A DNA stretch of 6,249 bases from positions 1 through 6,249 of the forward strand of contig DAIUFH010000103.1 in assembly GCA_036844705.1 (NCBI GenBank), read 5' to 3'. Shown in pieces: positions 1 to 6,249 of the stretch. The DNA comes from DAIUFH01 sp036844705 (GTDB lineage Bacteria; Bacillota; Clostridia; Tissierellales; Tissierellaceae). The translations under genes were made by a program, and so were the position numbers. Positions within the stretch are counted from its first letter, which is position 1, and the number at the start of each line of letters is the position of its first letter. Below the pieces are notes generated by a model. It did not search any database, was not told the DNA's origin, and saw only the letters and a program-made list of their open reading frames with translations.

Positions 1-2
1 GG

Positions 3-53
3 GATAACGATCGGTTGACTGTGAATAGTAACGAGTGCGGTAACTTTATTTAG
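3..53 (+). CDS. Possible 3' end of an unidentified upstream gene
   Basis: This frame is open from the window edge to a TAG stop at 51-53 and gives the 16 residues DNDRLTVNSNECGNFI. The other two plus-strand frames meet stops within the first 18 bases. The A+T-rich spacer with promoter-like elements only begins after this stop, which fits a gene end here. Sixteen residues are too few to name a family, and an open frame this short can occur by chance. It could equally be non-coding leader sequence of the next gene. Confidence 0.25.
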   Translation, partial: DNDRLTVNSNECGNFI

Positions 54-71
54 TTGGGTGGATAAAAAGTA

Positions 72-100
72 TTGGTTTAATAGGATAGTTATGCTAAAAT
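72..100 (+). promoter_or_regulatory. Putative sigma-A promoter of yebC (extended -10)
   Basis: A TTGGTT box at 72-77 (only the TTG matches consensus) is followed after 17 bases by TAAAAT at 95-100, a 5 of 6 match to TATAAT. A TG dinucleotide at 92-93 makes it an extended -10, which can offset the weak -35. Transcription would begin near 106-108, giving a leader of about 25-30 bases that carries the AGGAG ribosome binding site. This is inferred from motif matching only. Confidence 0.45.
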
Positions 101-133
101 ATATAGGGCAATAAATTAAGAGGAGTGAAATAT

Positions 134-871
134 ATGTCTGGACATTCTAAATGGCATAATATACAAAATAAAAAAGGTAAAGCTGATGCTAAACGTGCTA
201 ATGCGTTTACAAAACTTGCTAGATACATATCTGTAGCAGCAAGAGAAGGTGGTGGAGATCCAGCCTACAATGCTTCGTTGAAGGCAGCAATAGAAAAAGC
301 AAAAGCGGAAAATATGCCAAATGATAATATTGAAAGGGCAATAAAAAAAGGTACTGGAGAATTAGATGGTGCTGTTTATGAAGAAATTATGTACGAAGGA
401 TATGGAGCATTAGGAGTAGCTTTACTTGTGACATGTTTGACTGATAATAGAAATAGAACAGCAGCTGATGTAAGACACGCATTTGATAAATGTGGAGGAA
501 ATTTAGGTACAACAGGCTCGGTATCATTTATGTTTGATAGAAAAGGTGTAATAGCTATCGAAAGAGATGATTCTATAGATGAAGATGAGCTTACAATGGC
601 AGCTATAGATCTTGGAGCAGAAGACTTTGAATCAAATGATGAAGGATTTGAAATAACAACTAGTCCTGAAGATTTTAACTCTGTCAGAGATGGTCTTCAA
701 GAAGCAGGCTATAAATTTGCTATGGCAGAACTAAGCTTTATACCTCAAAATACTGTATCTCTTACAAATGAAGAGGATATAAAGAAGATAAATAGGTTGA
801 TAGATATGCTTGAGGACAATGATGACGTTCAAGATGTATACCACAATTGGGATGAGGTTGAAGTAGAGTAA
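134..871 (+). CDS. yebC: YebC/PmpR (TACO1) family protein
   Basis: The 245-residue product has the usual length of the YebC/TACO1 family and its diagnostic N-terminus MSGHSKWHNIQ. This separates it from the YeeI (YebC2) branch, which starts differently. Other family signatures are the Lys/Arg-rich segment at about 13-30 (NKKGKADAKRANAFTKLARY), MPNDNIERAIKKG at 61-73, TDNRNRT at 103-109, GGNLG at 121-125 and the C-terminal DDVQDVYHNWD at 230-240. The family was long annotated as a DNA-binding transcriptional regulator. More recent work on bacterial YebC proteins and mitochondrial TACO1 supports a role on the ribosome, helping translation through proline-rich or other difficult stretches. A cytosolic translation factor is therefore the likelier role here. 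The start is ATG 134 because AGGAG at 121-125 sits 8 bases upstream. An in-frame GTG at 125 overlaps that ribosome binding site and is not a credible start. The gene has its own promoter and terminator and appears monocistronic. Confidence 0.96.
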   Translation: MSGHSKWHNIQNKKGKADAKRANAFTKLARYISVAAREGGGDPAYNASLKAAIEKAKAENMPNDNIERAIKKGTGELDGAVYEEIMYEGYGALGVALLVTCLTDNRNRTAADVRHAFDKCGGNLGTTGSVSFMFDRKGVIAIERDDSIDEDELTMAAIDLGAEDFESNDEGFEITTSPEDFNSVRDGLQEAGYKFAMAELSFIPQNTVSLTNEEDIKKINRLIDMLEDNDDVQDVYHNWDEVEVE

Positions 872-897
872 TCCCAATGAAACTATGCTAAATAACC

Positions 898-933
898 AAG
901 AAGATATATAAATCCAAATATATCTTCTTTTTT
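898..933 (+). terminator. Intrinsic terminator after yebC
   Basis: A perfect 12-base-pair stem pairs AAGAAGATATAT (898-909) with ATATATCTTCTT (918-929) around an 8-base loop. The last stem bases run into T930-933, giving six consecutive T at 928-933 and then more T-rich sequence. It begins 26 bases after the yebC stop. The stem is A+T-rich, which is common in low-GC Firmicutes. It separates yebC from the ATPase gene. Confidence 0.85.
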
Positions 934-970
934 ATTTTCAAATAAAACACAAAAAATAACATAAACTCAT

Positions 971-999
971 AGGACAAACTATATAAATATAAATATACA
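971..999 (+). promoter_or_regulatory. Weak candidate promoter of the ATPase gene
   Basis: AGGACA at 971-976 (4 of 6 matches to TTGACA) and TATACA at 994-999 (4 of 6 matches to TATAAT) are exactly 17 bases apart. They lie between the yebC terminator and the ATPase ribosome binding site. A promoter is expected here because a strong terminator lies upstream, but the region is so A+T-rich that other TATAAA strings (982-987, 988-993) compete. Neither has a credible -35. The choice of element is uncertain. Confidence 0.3.
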
Positions 1000-1022
1000 G
1001 TATGAAAAAGGGGAGGAGAATG

Positions 1023-3761
1023 ATGAACTGGTATAAACAGGGTGAAGAGGAAGTATTAAAAAACTTGGGGACGAGCATAGAGAAAGGTTTAACAGACTTA
1101 GAAGTTCAAAAAAGACTAGAGAAATATGGAACTAATGAATTGATGGAAAAACCTAAGGAAGGTCTTATTACAAAAATAATAAATCAATTTTCAGATTTCT
1201 TAATACTTATATTGATTGCTGCAGCATTGGTATCTATATTTATCGGCGAAACAAGAGATTCAATTGTCATACTATCTATTGTAGTAGTTAACGCATTTTT
1301 GGGAATTTATCAAGAAGGTAAGGCAGAAAAGGCACTGGAGGCTCTTCAGAAGATGACATCTCCCACTGCTAAGATTATTAGAAATGGGCATCTAGATGTA
1401 ATTTCAACAACTAATTTAGTGCCTGGTGATTTAGTTGTACTTGAATCAGGAGATATAGTTCCAGCAGATATAAGATTAGTTGAAAGTTCTAACTTGAAAA
1501 TCGATGAGGCATCATTAACTGGAGAATCTGTTCCAGTAGAAAAGAGAAGCAATAAGATTTATGAAAAGGATACACCTTTAGGTGATAGGCAAAATATTGC
1601 CTATATGGGCACTATCATAACCTATGGAAGAGCAAAGGGGGTAATAGTAGAGACAGGACACAATACAGAGATTGGTAGAATAGCAACACAGATTCAGTCC
1701 TTTGATGAGGAATTAACCCCATTGCAAAAAAAGTTAAACGAATTAGGAAAGTACTTAGGTATAATCACCATAATAGTATGTATAATAGTATTTGGTGTTG
1801 GGTTGTTACAAGGCAGAGAGATAATGGATATGTTTATGGTGGCCATTAGTCTAGCTGTTGCAGCTATCCCTGAAGGTTTGCCTGCTATAGTAACTATTGT
1901 ATTAGCTTTGGGTATGAATAAAATGGTTAAGAGAAATGCCATTGTTAAAAAGTTATTGGCAGTTGAGACCCTTGGAAGTATAACGGTTATATGTTCGGAC
2001 AAGACTGGTACGTTAACTCAAAACGAAATGACAGTAGTAAGGATTTTTACAGGAAATAAGATTTACAATGTTACCGGTGTAGGATATGATCCATCGGGAG
2101 AATTCGAAATAGAAGGAAGGAAAATAGAAGTTAGCGAAATAGCCGATCTGAAAAATATGTTATCTATAGGTGTATTGGCTAATGATGCAGATATTAATAG
2201 TACCAATGGAGTATTTAGGGTAGTTGGTGACCCAACTGAGGGAGCATTAGTTACTTTAGCCCATAAGGGAAATATAATTAAGAAGCATATAAATGAAGAG
2301 TATCCTAGAATTGAGGAAATCCCTTTTGACTCTGATAGGAAAATGATGACAACATTTCACAAAAACTATATACCAGGGAAAATAGTATCTTTCACCAAGG
2401 GAGCTCCGGATATAATAATCAAAAAATGTAAATATATTAGTATCAATGGAGAGGTAAAGGTCTTAGATGATATTTTAAGAAAAAAAATATTAAATATGAA
2501 TAACTCCTTTGCTAAAGATGCCTTAAGGGTATTAGCGTTATCCTATAGAGAGTACGATAGACTTCCTAATAATATATCCTCTAATAATATTGAAAATGAA
2601 ATGATATTTGTAGGATTGGCAGGTATGATAGATCCATCACGGTCTGAGGCTAAAGATGCCATTGTTAAATGCAAGGAAGCAGGAATTAGACCTATTATGA
2701 TAACAGGAGACTATAAGGAGACTGCCTATGCTATTGCTAAAGAGCTAGGAATTGCTAAATCTATTAATGAGGTTATGGTAGGAGAAGAATTAAATGGAAT
2801 TTCAGATATAGAGTTTAAAAGAGTAGTAAAAAACACAACTGTTTATGCCAGAGTATCTCCAGAGCATAAGGTGAGAATAGTCTCTGCCCTTAAAGCTAAT
2901 GGAGAAATTGTTGCAATGACAGGAGACGGGGTCAATGATTCCATGGCATTAAAGAAAGCGGATATAGGGATATCTATGGGAATTACTGGAACTGATGTAG
3001 CCAAAAACACTGCAGAAGTGATTTTAACAGATGATAACTTTGCAAGTATCGTATCGGCTGTAGAAGAGGGAAGGGTAATTTACAGTAATATAAGGAAATT
3101 CGTATTTTTCCTTTTATCCTGTAATATAGGAGAAATTATAATAGTTTTCTTTAGCATATTATTAAATCTACCTATACCATTGTTACCGATACAGTTGCTG
3201 TGGTTGAATCTAGTGACAGATAGTTTTCCAGCTTTGGCTTTAGGAGTGGAAAAGGGTGAAGAGGATATAATGAAGCTAAAACCTAGAAACCCAGAGTCTC
3301 CTATAATAGATAAACATATGATGATAGATATAATAGTTCAAAGTATTGCTATTGGCACTACGACATTGTTGGCCTATATTTGGGCACTTAATACGTTTAC
3401 CGACAGTTTAATGAAGGCTAGAACTATTACTTTTGCAACATTGATTTTAGCTGAACTTCTAAGAGCATTTTCAAGTAGGTCTGAAAGACATATCCTTTTT
3501 GAAATAGGAATATTTTCAAATCCAACTATGATATATGCAACTACACTATCATTTTTCTTGTTGCTGATAGTTATATATATACCATTTCTGCAACCAGTAT
3601 TTCATACTTACCCATTGGGTTTAATAGATTGGGGAATTATTTTAAGCTTTGCGCTTCTTCCTTTGATAATAAGTGAACTATATAAAACCATATTTAGTAA
3701 AAGAAAACAGGGAAAAGAGAAATCTGTTAAATTAAATAACGAAGAATTTAAATTCTTCTAA
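1023..3761 (+). CDS. P2A-type calcium-transporting ATPase (SERCA-like)
   Basis: This 912-residue membrane pump is predicted to export Ca2+ from the cytosol using ATP, through an aspartyl-phosphate intermediate. From the N-terminus it has a cation-ATPase N-terminal domain (about 1-55), TM1-TM2 (59-97), the actuator domain with TGES at 166-169, and TM3-TM4 (244-297) with PEGLP at 283-287. The phosphorylation site DKTGTLT follows (Asp326), then a nucleotide-binding domain with KGAPD at 459-463, and the hinge motifs TGD 561-563 and TGDGVND 633-639. Six C-terminal helices (about 693-888) complete it. Hand alignment from memory to SERCA places all six ligand positions checked: Glu284 in TM4, Asn701 and Glu704 in TM5, Asn729 and Asp733 in NLVTD of TM6, and Glu811 in TM8. 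Both Ca2+ sites may thus be present. The start is ATG 1023, 6 bases after GGAGG 1012-1016. ATG 1020 is the alternative, and ATG 1002 lies upstream of this ribosome binding site. Mn2+ transport cannot be excluded, and no metal regulator is adjacent. Confidence 0.93.
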   Translation: MNWYKQGEEEVLKNLGTSIEKGLTDLEVQKRLEKYGTNELMEKPKEGLITKIINQFSDFLILILIAAALVSIFIGETRDSIVILSIVVVNAFLGIYQEGKAEKALEALQKMTSPTAKIIRNGHLDVISTTNLVPGDLVVLESGDIVPADIRLVESSNLKIDEASLTGESVPVEKRSNKIYEKDTPLGDRQNIAYMGTIITYGRAKGVIVETGHNTEIGRIATQIQSFDEELTPLQKKLNELGKYLGIITIIVCIIVFGVGLLQGREIMDMFMVAISLAVAAIPEGLPAIVTIVLALGMNKMVKRNAIVKKLLAVETLGSITVICSDKTGTLTQNEMTVVRIFTGNKIYNVTGVGYDPSGEFEIEGRKIEVSEIADLKNMLSIGVLANDADINSTNGVFRVVGDPTEGALVTLAHKGNIIKKHINEEYPRIEEIPFDSDRKMMTTFHKNYIPGKIVSFTKGAPDIIIKKCKYISINGEVKVLDDILRKKILNMNNSFAKDALRVLALSYREYDRLPNNISSNNIENEMIFVGLAGMIDPSRSEAKDAIVKCKEAGIRPIMITGDYKETAYAIAKELGIAKSINEVMVGEELNGISDIEFKRVVKNTTVYARVSPEHKVRIVSALKANGEIVAMTGDGVNDSMALKKADIGISMGITGTDVAKNTAEVILTDDNFASIVSAVEEGRVIYSNIRKFVFFLLSCNIGEIIIVFFSILLNLPIPLLPIQLLWLNLVTDSFPALALGVEKGEEDIMKLKPRNPESPIIDKHMMIDIIVQSIAIGTTTLLAYIWALNTFTDSLMKARTITFATLILAELLRAFSSRSERHILFEIGIFSNPTMIYATTLSFFLLLIVIYIPFLQPVFHTYPLGLIDWGIILSFALLPLIISELYKTIFSKRKQGKEKSVKLNNEEFKFF
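3741..3758. repeat. 18-base perfect palindrome at the end of the ATPase gene
   Basis: GAAGAATTTAAATTCTTC reads the same on both strands. It encodes the last six residues, EEFKFF, and ends directly before the TAA stop. As RNA it could form a hairpin with a GAAGAA/TTCTTC stem and a TTTAAA loop. No T-run follows (the next bases are TAATTAGTATAA), so it is a poor terminator. It could be a weak transcript 3'-end stabiliser, a protein-binding site, or chance in an A+T-rich, Glu/Phe-coding tail. Confidence 0.5.
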
Positions 3762-3824
3762 TTAGTATAAATAACAACATTTATTCCATAATAAATATAG
3801 TTAGATTTATAGGAGGTATTTGTT

Positions 3825-3998
3825 ATGGAAGGGCAAGAAAATTTTGAACACATCAAGGAGAGATTTATAACTGCTGATTTAGATGACAAAATAAAAATCT
3901 ACACAACAGTACAGGGATTATCTGTGGAGCAATACAAGGAACTACTTAAATATTTTCCAATTAAACATCTGGCAGAGCTAGAAAAAGCTATGGGTTAA
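3825..3998 (+). CDS. Small hypothetical protein (57 aa)
   Basis: I do not recognise this protein. The reading frame runs from ATG 3825 to TAA 3996-3998 and encodes 57 residues. A consensus AGGAGG at 3811-3816 lies 8 bases before the ATG, one of the best ribosome binding sites in the window, and a terminator-like hairpin follows directly, so a real gene is likely. The product is soluble-looking, with no membrane segment, signal peptide or cysteine. It carries 11 acidic and 8 basic side chains (Lys/Arg). It looks mostly helical: an amphipathic stretch ENFEHIKERF (5-14), a central DLDDKIKIYTTVQGLS (18-33), and a second helix VEQYKELLKYF (34-44) followed by PIKHLAELEKAMG. The gene begins 63 bases after the ATPase stop with no strong terminator between, so the two may share a transcript. 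A role in calcium handling would be a guess from position only. Confidence 0.8.
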   Translation: MEGQENFEHIKERFITADLDDKIKIYTTVQGLSVEQYKELLKYFPIKHLAELEKAMG

Positions 3999-4027
3999 AG
4001 GGTGAAGAAAATCTTCATCCTTTATTT
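3997..4027 (+). terminator. Hairpin terminator after the small ORF
   Basis: AAAGGGTGAAGA (3997-4008) pairs with TCTTCATCCTTT (4012-4023) over 12 positions, with one G-U pair (4002 with 4018) and a 3-base AAA loop. The last two bases of the small gene's TAA stop form the foot of the stem. The tail (TTTATTTATATTTAT, from 4021) is T-rich but interrupted by A, so termination may be incomplete. It marks the boundary before the two-component operon. Confidence 0.7.
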
Positions 4028-4049
4028 ATATTTATGCATCTGTACTTAC

Positions 4050-4092
4050 TTTTTTATTTACTTTTGATAATATATAATATAAATGATAGTAT
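4050..4092 (+). promoter_or_regulatory. Promoter region of the two-component operon
   Basis: Two overlapping candidates are visible. One is a perfect TATAAT at 4073-4078, whose -35 position at 17 bases is only a T-run (4050-4055). The other is TTGATA at 4064-4069 (5 of 6 matches to TTGACA), 17 bases before TAGTAT at 4087-4092 (4 of 6), with a TG at 4084-4085 forming an extended -10. The first gives a leader of about 30 bases. The second would start very close to the ribosome binding site at 4101-4106. A promoter here is likely because a terminator precedes it, but which pair is used cannot be decided from sequence. Confidence 0.5.
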
Positions 4093-4114
4093 CAGCAAAA
4101 GAGGTGTAAAAAAG

Positions 4115-4798
4115 GTGGAAAAAATACTTGTTGTGGATGATAATATTCAGCTAGTGGAAACAATTTCGATTTACTTGGAAAACGCAGGTTTCCAGGTTTT
4201 TCAAGCCGAAAATGGAAAAGATGCATTGGAAAGTTTAAGATTATATAAAATAGATCTAGTAATAATGGATATTATGATGCCTGAAAAAGATGGTATAAGT
4301 ACTACTAAAGAAATAAGGGACAAGGATAATATTCCTATAATACTTTTATCGGCTAAATCCCAAGAAGAAGATAAGGTGGAAGGCTTGGATTCGGGTGCAG
4401 ATGACTATATTACCAAACCTTTTAGTAAAGATGAGCTGATTGCAAGGGTTAAGGCTCAATTGCGCAGATATAAAAACTTAAGTAAAATGCCCCCAAAGGA
4501 CTCCGAAATTCTCATTAGAGGACTGAAAATCGATTATGAAAGCAAAACTGTAACACTAAACGATGAAATAATCAATTTAACTCCAACAGAATTTAAGATA
4601 TTATATTTATTGGCACGAAATCGAGGAAAGGTATTGTCCATAGAGACCATATATGAAAGTGTTTGGAATCAAAAGTTTTTAAACTCTGAAAATACAGTTA
4701 TGTTTCATATAAGCAATTTGAGATCTAAGCTTGAAATCGATGTAAAACGCCCGATTTACCTGAAGGTAGTTTGGGGACAAGGATATATGGTGGAATAA
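4115..4798 (+). CDS. OmpR/PhoB-family response regulator (VanR-like)
   Basis: This 227-residue cytosolic DNA-binding regulator should be phosphorylated by the kinase encoded directly downstream. The receiver domain (about 2-120) has the acidic pair Asp8-Asp9, the phospho-acceptor Asp52 in VIMDIMMP, Ser79 in the LLSAK switch position, and Lys101 in the KPF motif. The C-terminal winged helix (about 131-226) contains LTPTEFKIL (155-163), a recognition helix around VMFHISNLRSKLE (195-207), and the closing WGQGYMVE wing. The segments GADDYITKPF and ELIARVKAQLRRY closely resemble VanR as I recall it, so a VanR-like subfamily is reasonable, but no resistance genes are visible. The start is GTG 4115: GAGGTG at 4101-4106 lies 8 bases upstream, and the domain begins at once with EKILVVDDN. 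A longer frame from ATG 4034 would add a hydrophobic 27-residue tail encoded by promoter sequence, which is unlikely. Target genes are unknown. Confidence 0.93.
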   Translation: MEKILVVDDNIQLVETISIYLENAGFQVFQAENGKDALESLRLYKIDLVIMDIMMPEKDGISTTKEIRDKDNIPIILLSAKSQEEDKVEGLDSGADDYITKPFSKDELIARVKAQLRRYKNLSKMPPKDSEILIRGLKIDYESKTVTLNDEIINLTPTEFKILYLLARNRGKVLSIETIYESVWNQKFLNSENTVMFHISNLRSKLEIDVKRPIYLKVVWGQGYMVE

Positions 4799-4799
4799 A

Positions 4800-6249
4800 A
4801 TGGCGAATAATAAGACAATTAGAGTAATTTTATATATCATTTCAATACTTATGATAAGTATGAGCATAGTGCTCTCCGTATCCATTTGGAACAATAGAAG
4901 CCTTTTTTTCGATGAACATGTATACTCAAGGACTGACTATGGACCTTATATGAGATTGATTTATAATTCCATCAAAAATGATGATTTTAACAGTGAAGAG
5001 TTATCTGATTATTCCTTTGTATATTATAATTTTTTGATTGATGGTAAATGGTATACAGATTTACCTGATGATATCAATTCTGAAGAGCTTATTTCCGTAT
5101 ATGTAAAGAAAAATGTAAATGATAAAGAATTTCTATCAGAATCCGATATTAAATATCTAATCTTAAATGGACTGGATGGAGTGGAGGATGAGGTTTTTGT
5201 AGAAGGCTATATATACATTGACATGTCTAAAAATTTATTTGGCTATCTACAAAATTCCATTAGAGACAATTTGAAACTTCAGTCCATGTTATATTTTGAT
5301 TGTGCTGCGTTTCTTGTTTTAATAGTTGTTGGATTGATTTTATTTTTTAAAAATTTTAAGTTTGGACAAGGATATATATCCAATAAATTGGACTCTATCC
5401 CTATAGACCTTAAATTTATATTTCTTATATTCTTTATCGCAATCATATTATTATTTTCACCAACATATATCAAAACGTTTAAATTGTTTTCTAACTTAAG
5501 AAGGAGAATAATCTCATTTTGCATATTAAGTGTTTTAACTGTATTTGGAATGATAGCATTTTTGGATATACTGTATATGATAAGAACTAATAGTGACAAT
5601 TATATGGAACTAAAGATGAGATGGGACGACAGATACCTAAAAAGGGTCCCCGTGGGTCTAAGCCTATTTATACTGATGGCTTTATTATATATATCAATGA
5701 TAAGCGGATTTAAAGGTAGTTCAATTGAGAGATATTTTTTTATTGAGGAGAACATCAATACTATAGCAATACATTTTATAATTATAATATTGCTATCATT
5801 GGCAATCTCTAAAGCGATAAAAGTCAAGAATTTATATACAAATCATGTTTTATCTGAAATAAAAGAAATTGCCTCAGGAAATTTGGAAAAAGATGTATCG
5901 GTTGTAGGGAATGATGAAGTATCGGATATTGCAAAAAATGTGAACTTGATTAAACAGGAATATATAAAGGCGGTCGAAGAACAGAAAAAGAGTGAAAGAT
6001 TGAAATATGAACTGATAACAAATATTTCCCATGATTTAAGATCTCCTCTTACCTCAATTATAAATTATTTGGATTTATCAAAAACATGTAATTCGGAGGA
6101 GAAATTAGAAAGATACATATTGGCTGCGGAGTCAAATTCCAAGATACTTCTTCTATTGATTGAAGATTTGTTTGAACTTTCAAAGATGGAAAGTGGAAAT
6201 GTAAAACTTTCTAAGACAAATATAGATTTGATTTTATTGTTAAAACAGG
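4800..6249 (+). CDS. Sensor histidine kinase, 3' end cut by the window
   Basis: The frame from ATG 4800 stays open for 483 codons to the window edge. It encodes a membrane sensor kinase that should phosphorylate the regulator just upstream. Visible parts are TM1 (about 7-29), an extracytoplasmic domain of about 130 residues (31-160, rich in Asp, Tyr and Asn), and five further hydrophobic segments at about 162-183, 204-220, 236-260, 283-302 and 321-338. A HAMP-like linker (about 345-388, with GNDEVSDIA) leads to the dimerisation/phospho-acceptor domain with NISHDLRSPLTSI (408-420), whose His411 is the likely phosphorylation site. The ATP-binding boxes (N, G1, F, G2) lie beyond the window. The ATG is one base after the regulator's stop, and GGTGG at 4789-4793 inside the regulator gene is the only nearby ribosome-binding-like sequence, so translational coupling is likely. 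Six predicted membrane segments plus a large external loop is more than the two-segment VanS plan. Ligand and exact topology are unknown. Confidence 0.93.
   Translation, partial: MANNKTIRVILYIISILMISMSIVLSVSIWNNRSLFFDEHVYSRTDYGPYMRLIYNSIKNDDFNSEELSDYSFVYYNFLIDGKWYTDLPDDINSEELISVYVKKNVNDKEFLSESDIKYLILNGLDGVEDEVFVEGYIYIDMSKNLFGYLQNSIRDNLKLQSMLYFDCAAFLVLIVVGLILFFKNFKFGQGYISNKLDSIPIDLKFIFLIFFIAIILLFSPTYIKTFKLFSNLRRRIISFCILSVLTVFGMIAFLDILYMIRTNSDNYMELKMRWDDRYLKRVPVGLSLFILMALLYISMISGFKGSSIERYFFIEENINTIAIHFIIIILLSLAISKAIKVKNLYTNHVLSEIKEIASGNLEKDVSVVGNDEVSDIAKNVNLIKQEYIKAVEEQKKSERLKYELITNISHDLRSPLTSIINYLDLSKTCNSEEKLERYILAAESNSKILLLLIEDLFELSKMESGNVKLSKTNIDLILLLKQ

Noticed and set aside
1..133. A structured RNA or tRNA in the more GC-balanced first 60 bases
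   Set aside because: I could not fold a cloverleaf or any long stem, and no known RNA motif is recognisable.
934..1010. A metal riboswitch (such as the yybP-ykoY Mn2+ type found before some P-type ATPases) in the ATPase leader
   Set aside because: The leader is short, almost purely A and T, and has no paired helices or conserved loop sequences of that class.
1002..1022. ATG 1002 as the ATPase start
   Set aside because: The codons after it (KKGRR) are the GGGGAGGAG ribosome binding site itself, and no site lies upstream of 1002. ATG 1023 is best placed, with ATG 1020 a close alternative.
1346..2002. Two minus-strand open frames of 68 and 102 codons inside the ATPase gene
   Set aside because: They lie wholly antisense to a strongly conserved ATPase, have low-complexity products resembling no family, and lack convincing ribosome binding sites. 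They are shadows of the real gene.
4034..4114. N-terminal extension of the response regulator from ATG 4034
   Set aside because: It would add a hydrophobic leader (HLYLLFYLLLIIY) to a cytosolic regulator, has no ribosome binding site, and covers the T-rich terminator tail and TATAAT promoter. GTG 4115 with GAGGTG upstream fits the family start.
4679..5827. Minus-strand open frames of 71, 106 and 75 codons across the regulator end and the kinase
   Set aside because: The plus strand here encodes a continuous regulator and kinase with clear motifs. The antisense frames are by-products of A+T-rich hydrophobic coding sequence.
1..6249. Mobile elements, CRISPR arrays, phage genes or signs of recent transfer
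   Set aside because: There are no direct repeats with spacers, transposase motifs, terminal inverted repeats or abrupt composition shifts. All genes share the same A+T-rich codon style.

Overview
The base composition is strongly A+T-rich, with AT-ending codons, AGGAGG-type ribosome binding sites and short AT-rich hairpin terminators. Together with the protein types, this points to a low-GC Gram-positive anaerobe of the Clostridia or a neighbouring class. A Tissierellales-like lineage is a guess from the general look of the proteins, not something the sequence proves. All recognisable genes lie on the plus strand.

Layout. Positions 1-53 may hold the last codons of an unidentified upstream gene. 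A plausible extended -10 promoter (72-100) precedes a complete YebC/TACO1-family gene (134-871), which is closed by a clear intrinsic terminator (898-933). Next comes a 912-residue P2A-type, SERCA-like calcium-transporting ATPase (1023-3761). All six Ca2+-ligand positions checked by hand from memory appear conserved. A short gap with no obvious terminator follows, then a 57-codon gene with an excellent ribosome binding site (3825-3998). Its product is not recognised. Its stop codon lies inside a hairpin that looks like a terminator (3997-4027). The last block is a two-component system: an OmpR/PhoB-family, VanR-like response regulator (4115-4798), then, one base later, a membrane histidine kinase (4800 to beyond the window end). 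The kinase is cut inside its phospho-acceptor domain, before the ATP-binding domain.

How the genes work together. The yebC gene looks like a single-gene unit. The ATPase and the small protein may share a transcript, because nothing clearly ends transcription between them. The regulator and kinase form a tight, probably translationally coupled pair with their own promoter. The signal and target genes of this pair cannot be seen here. Four start codons differ from the longest open frame: yebC, the ATPase and the regulator begin downstream of the first possible in-frame codon, and the small protein is too short for ordinary length cut-offs.

I found no mobile element, CRISPR array, tRNA, rRNA or recognisable riboswitch, and no gene-free stretch over 300 bases. 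Most of the window is ordinary core genome. The points worth a second look are the unrecognised small protein, the unusual architecture of the kinase sensor region, the palindrome at the end of the ATPase gene, and a variant hinge motif in the ATPase.
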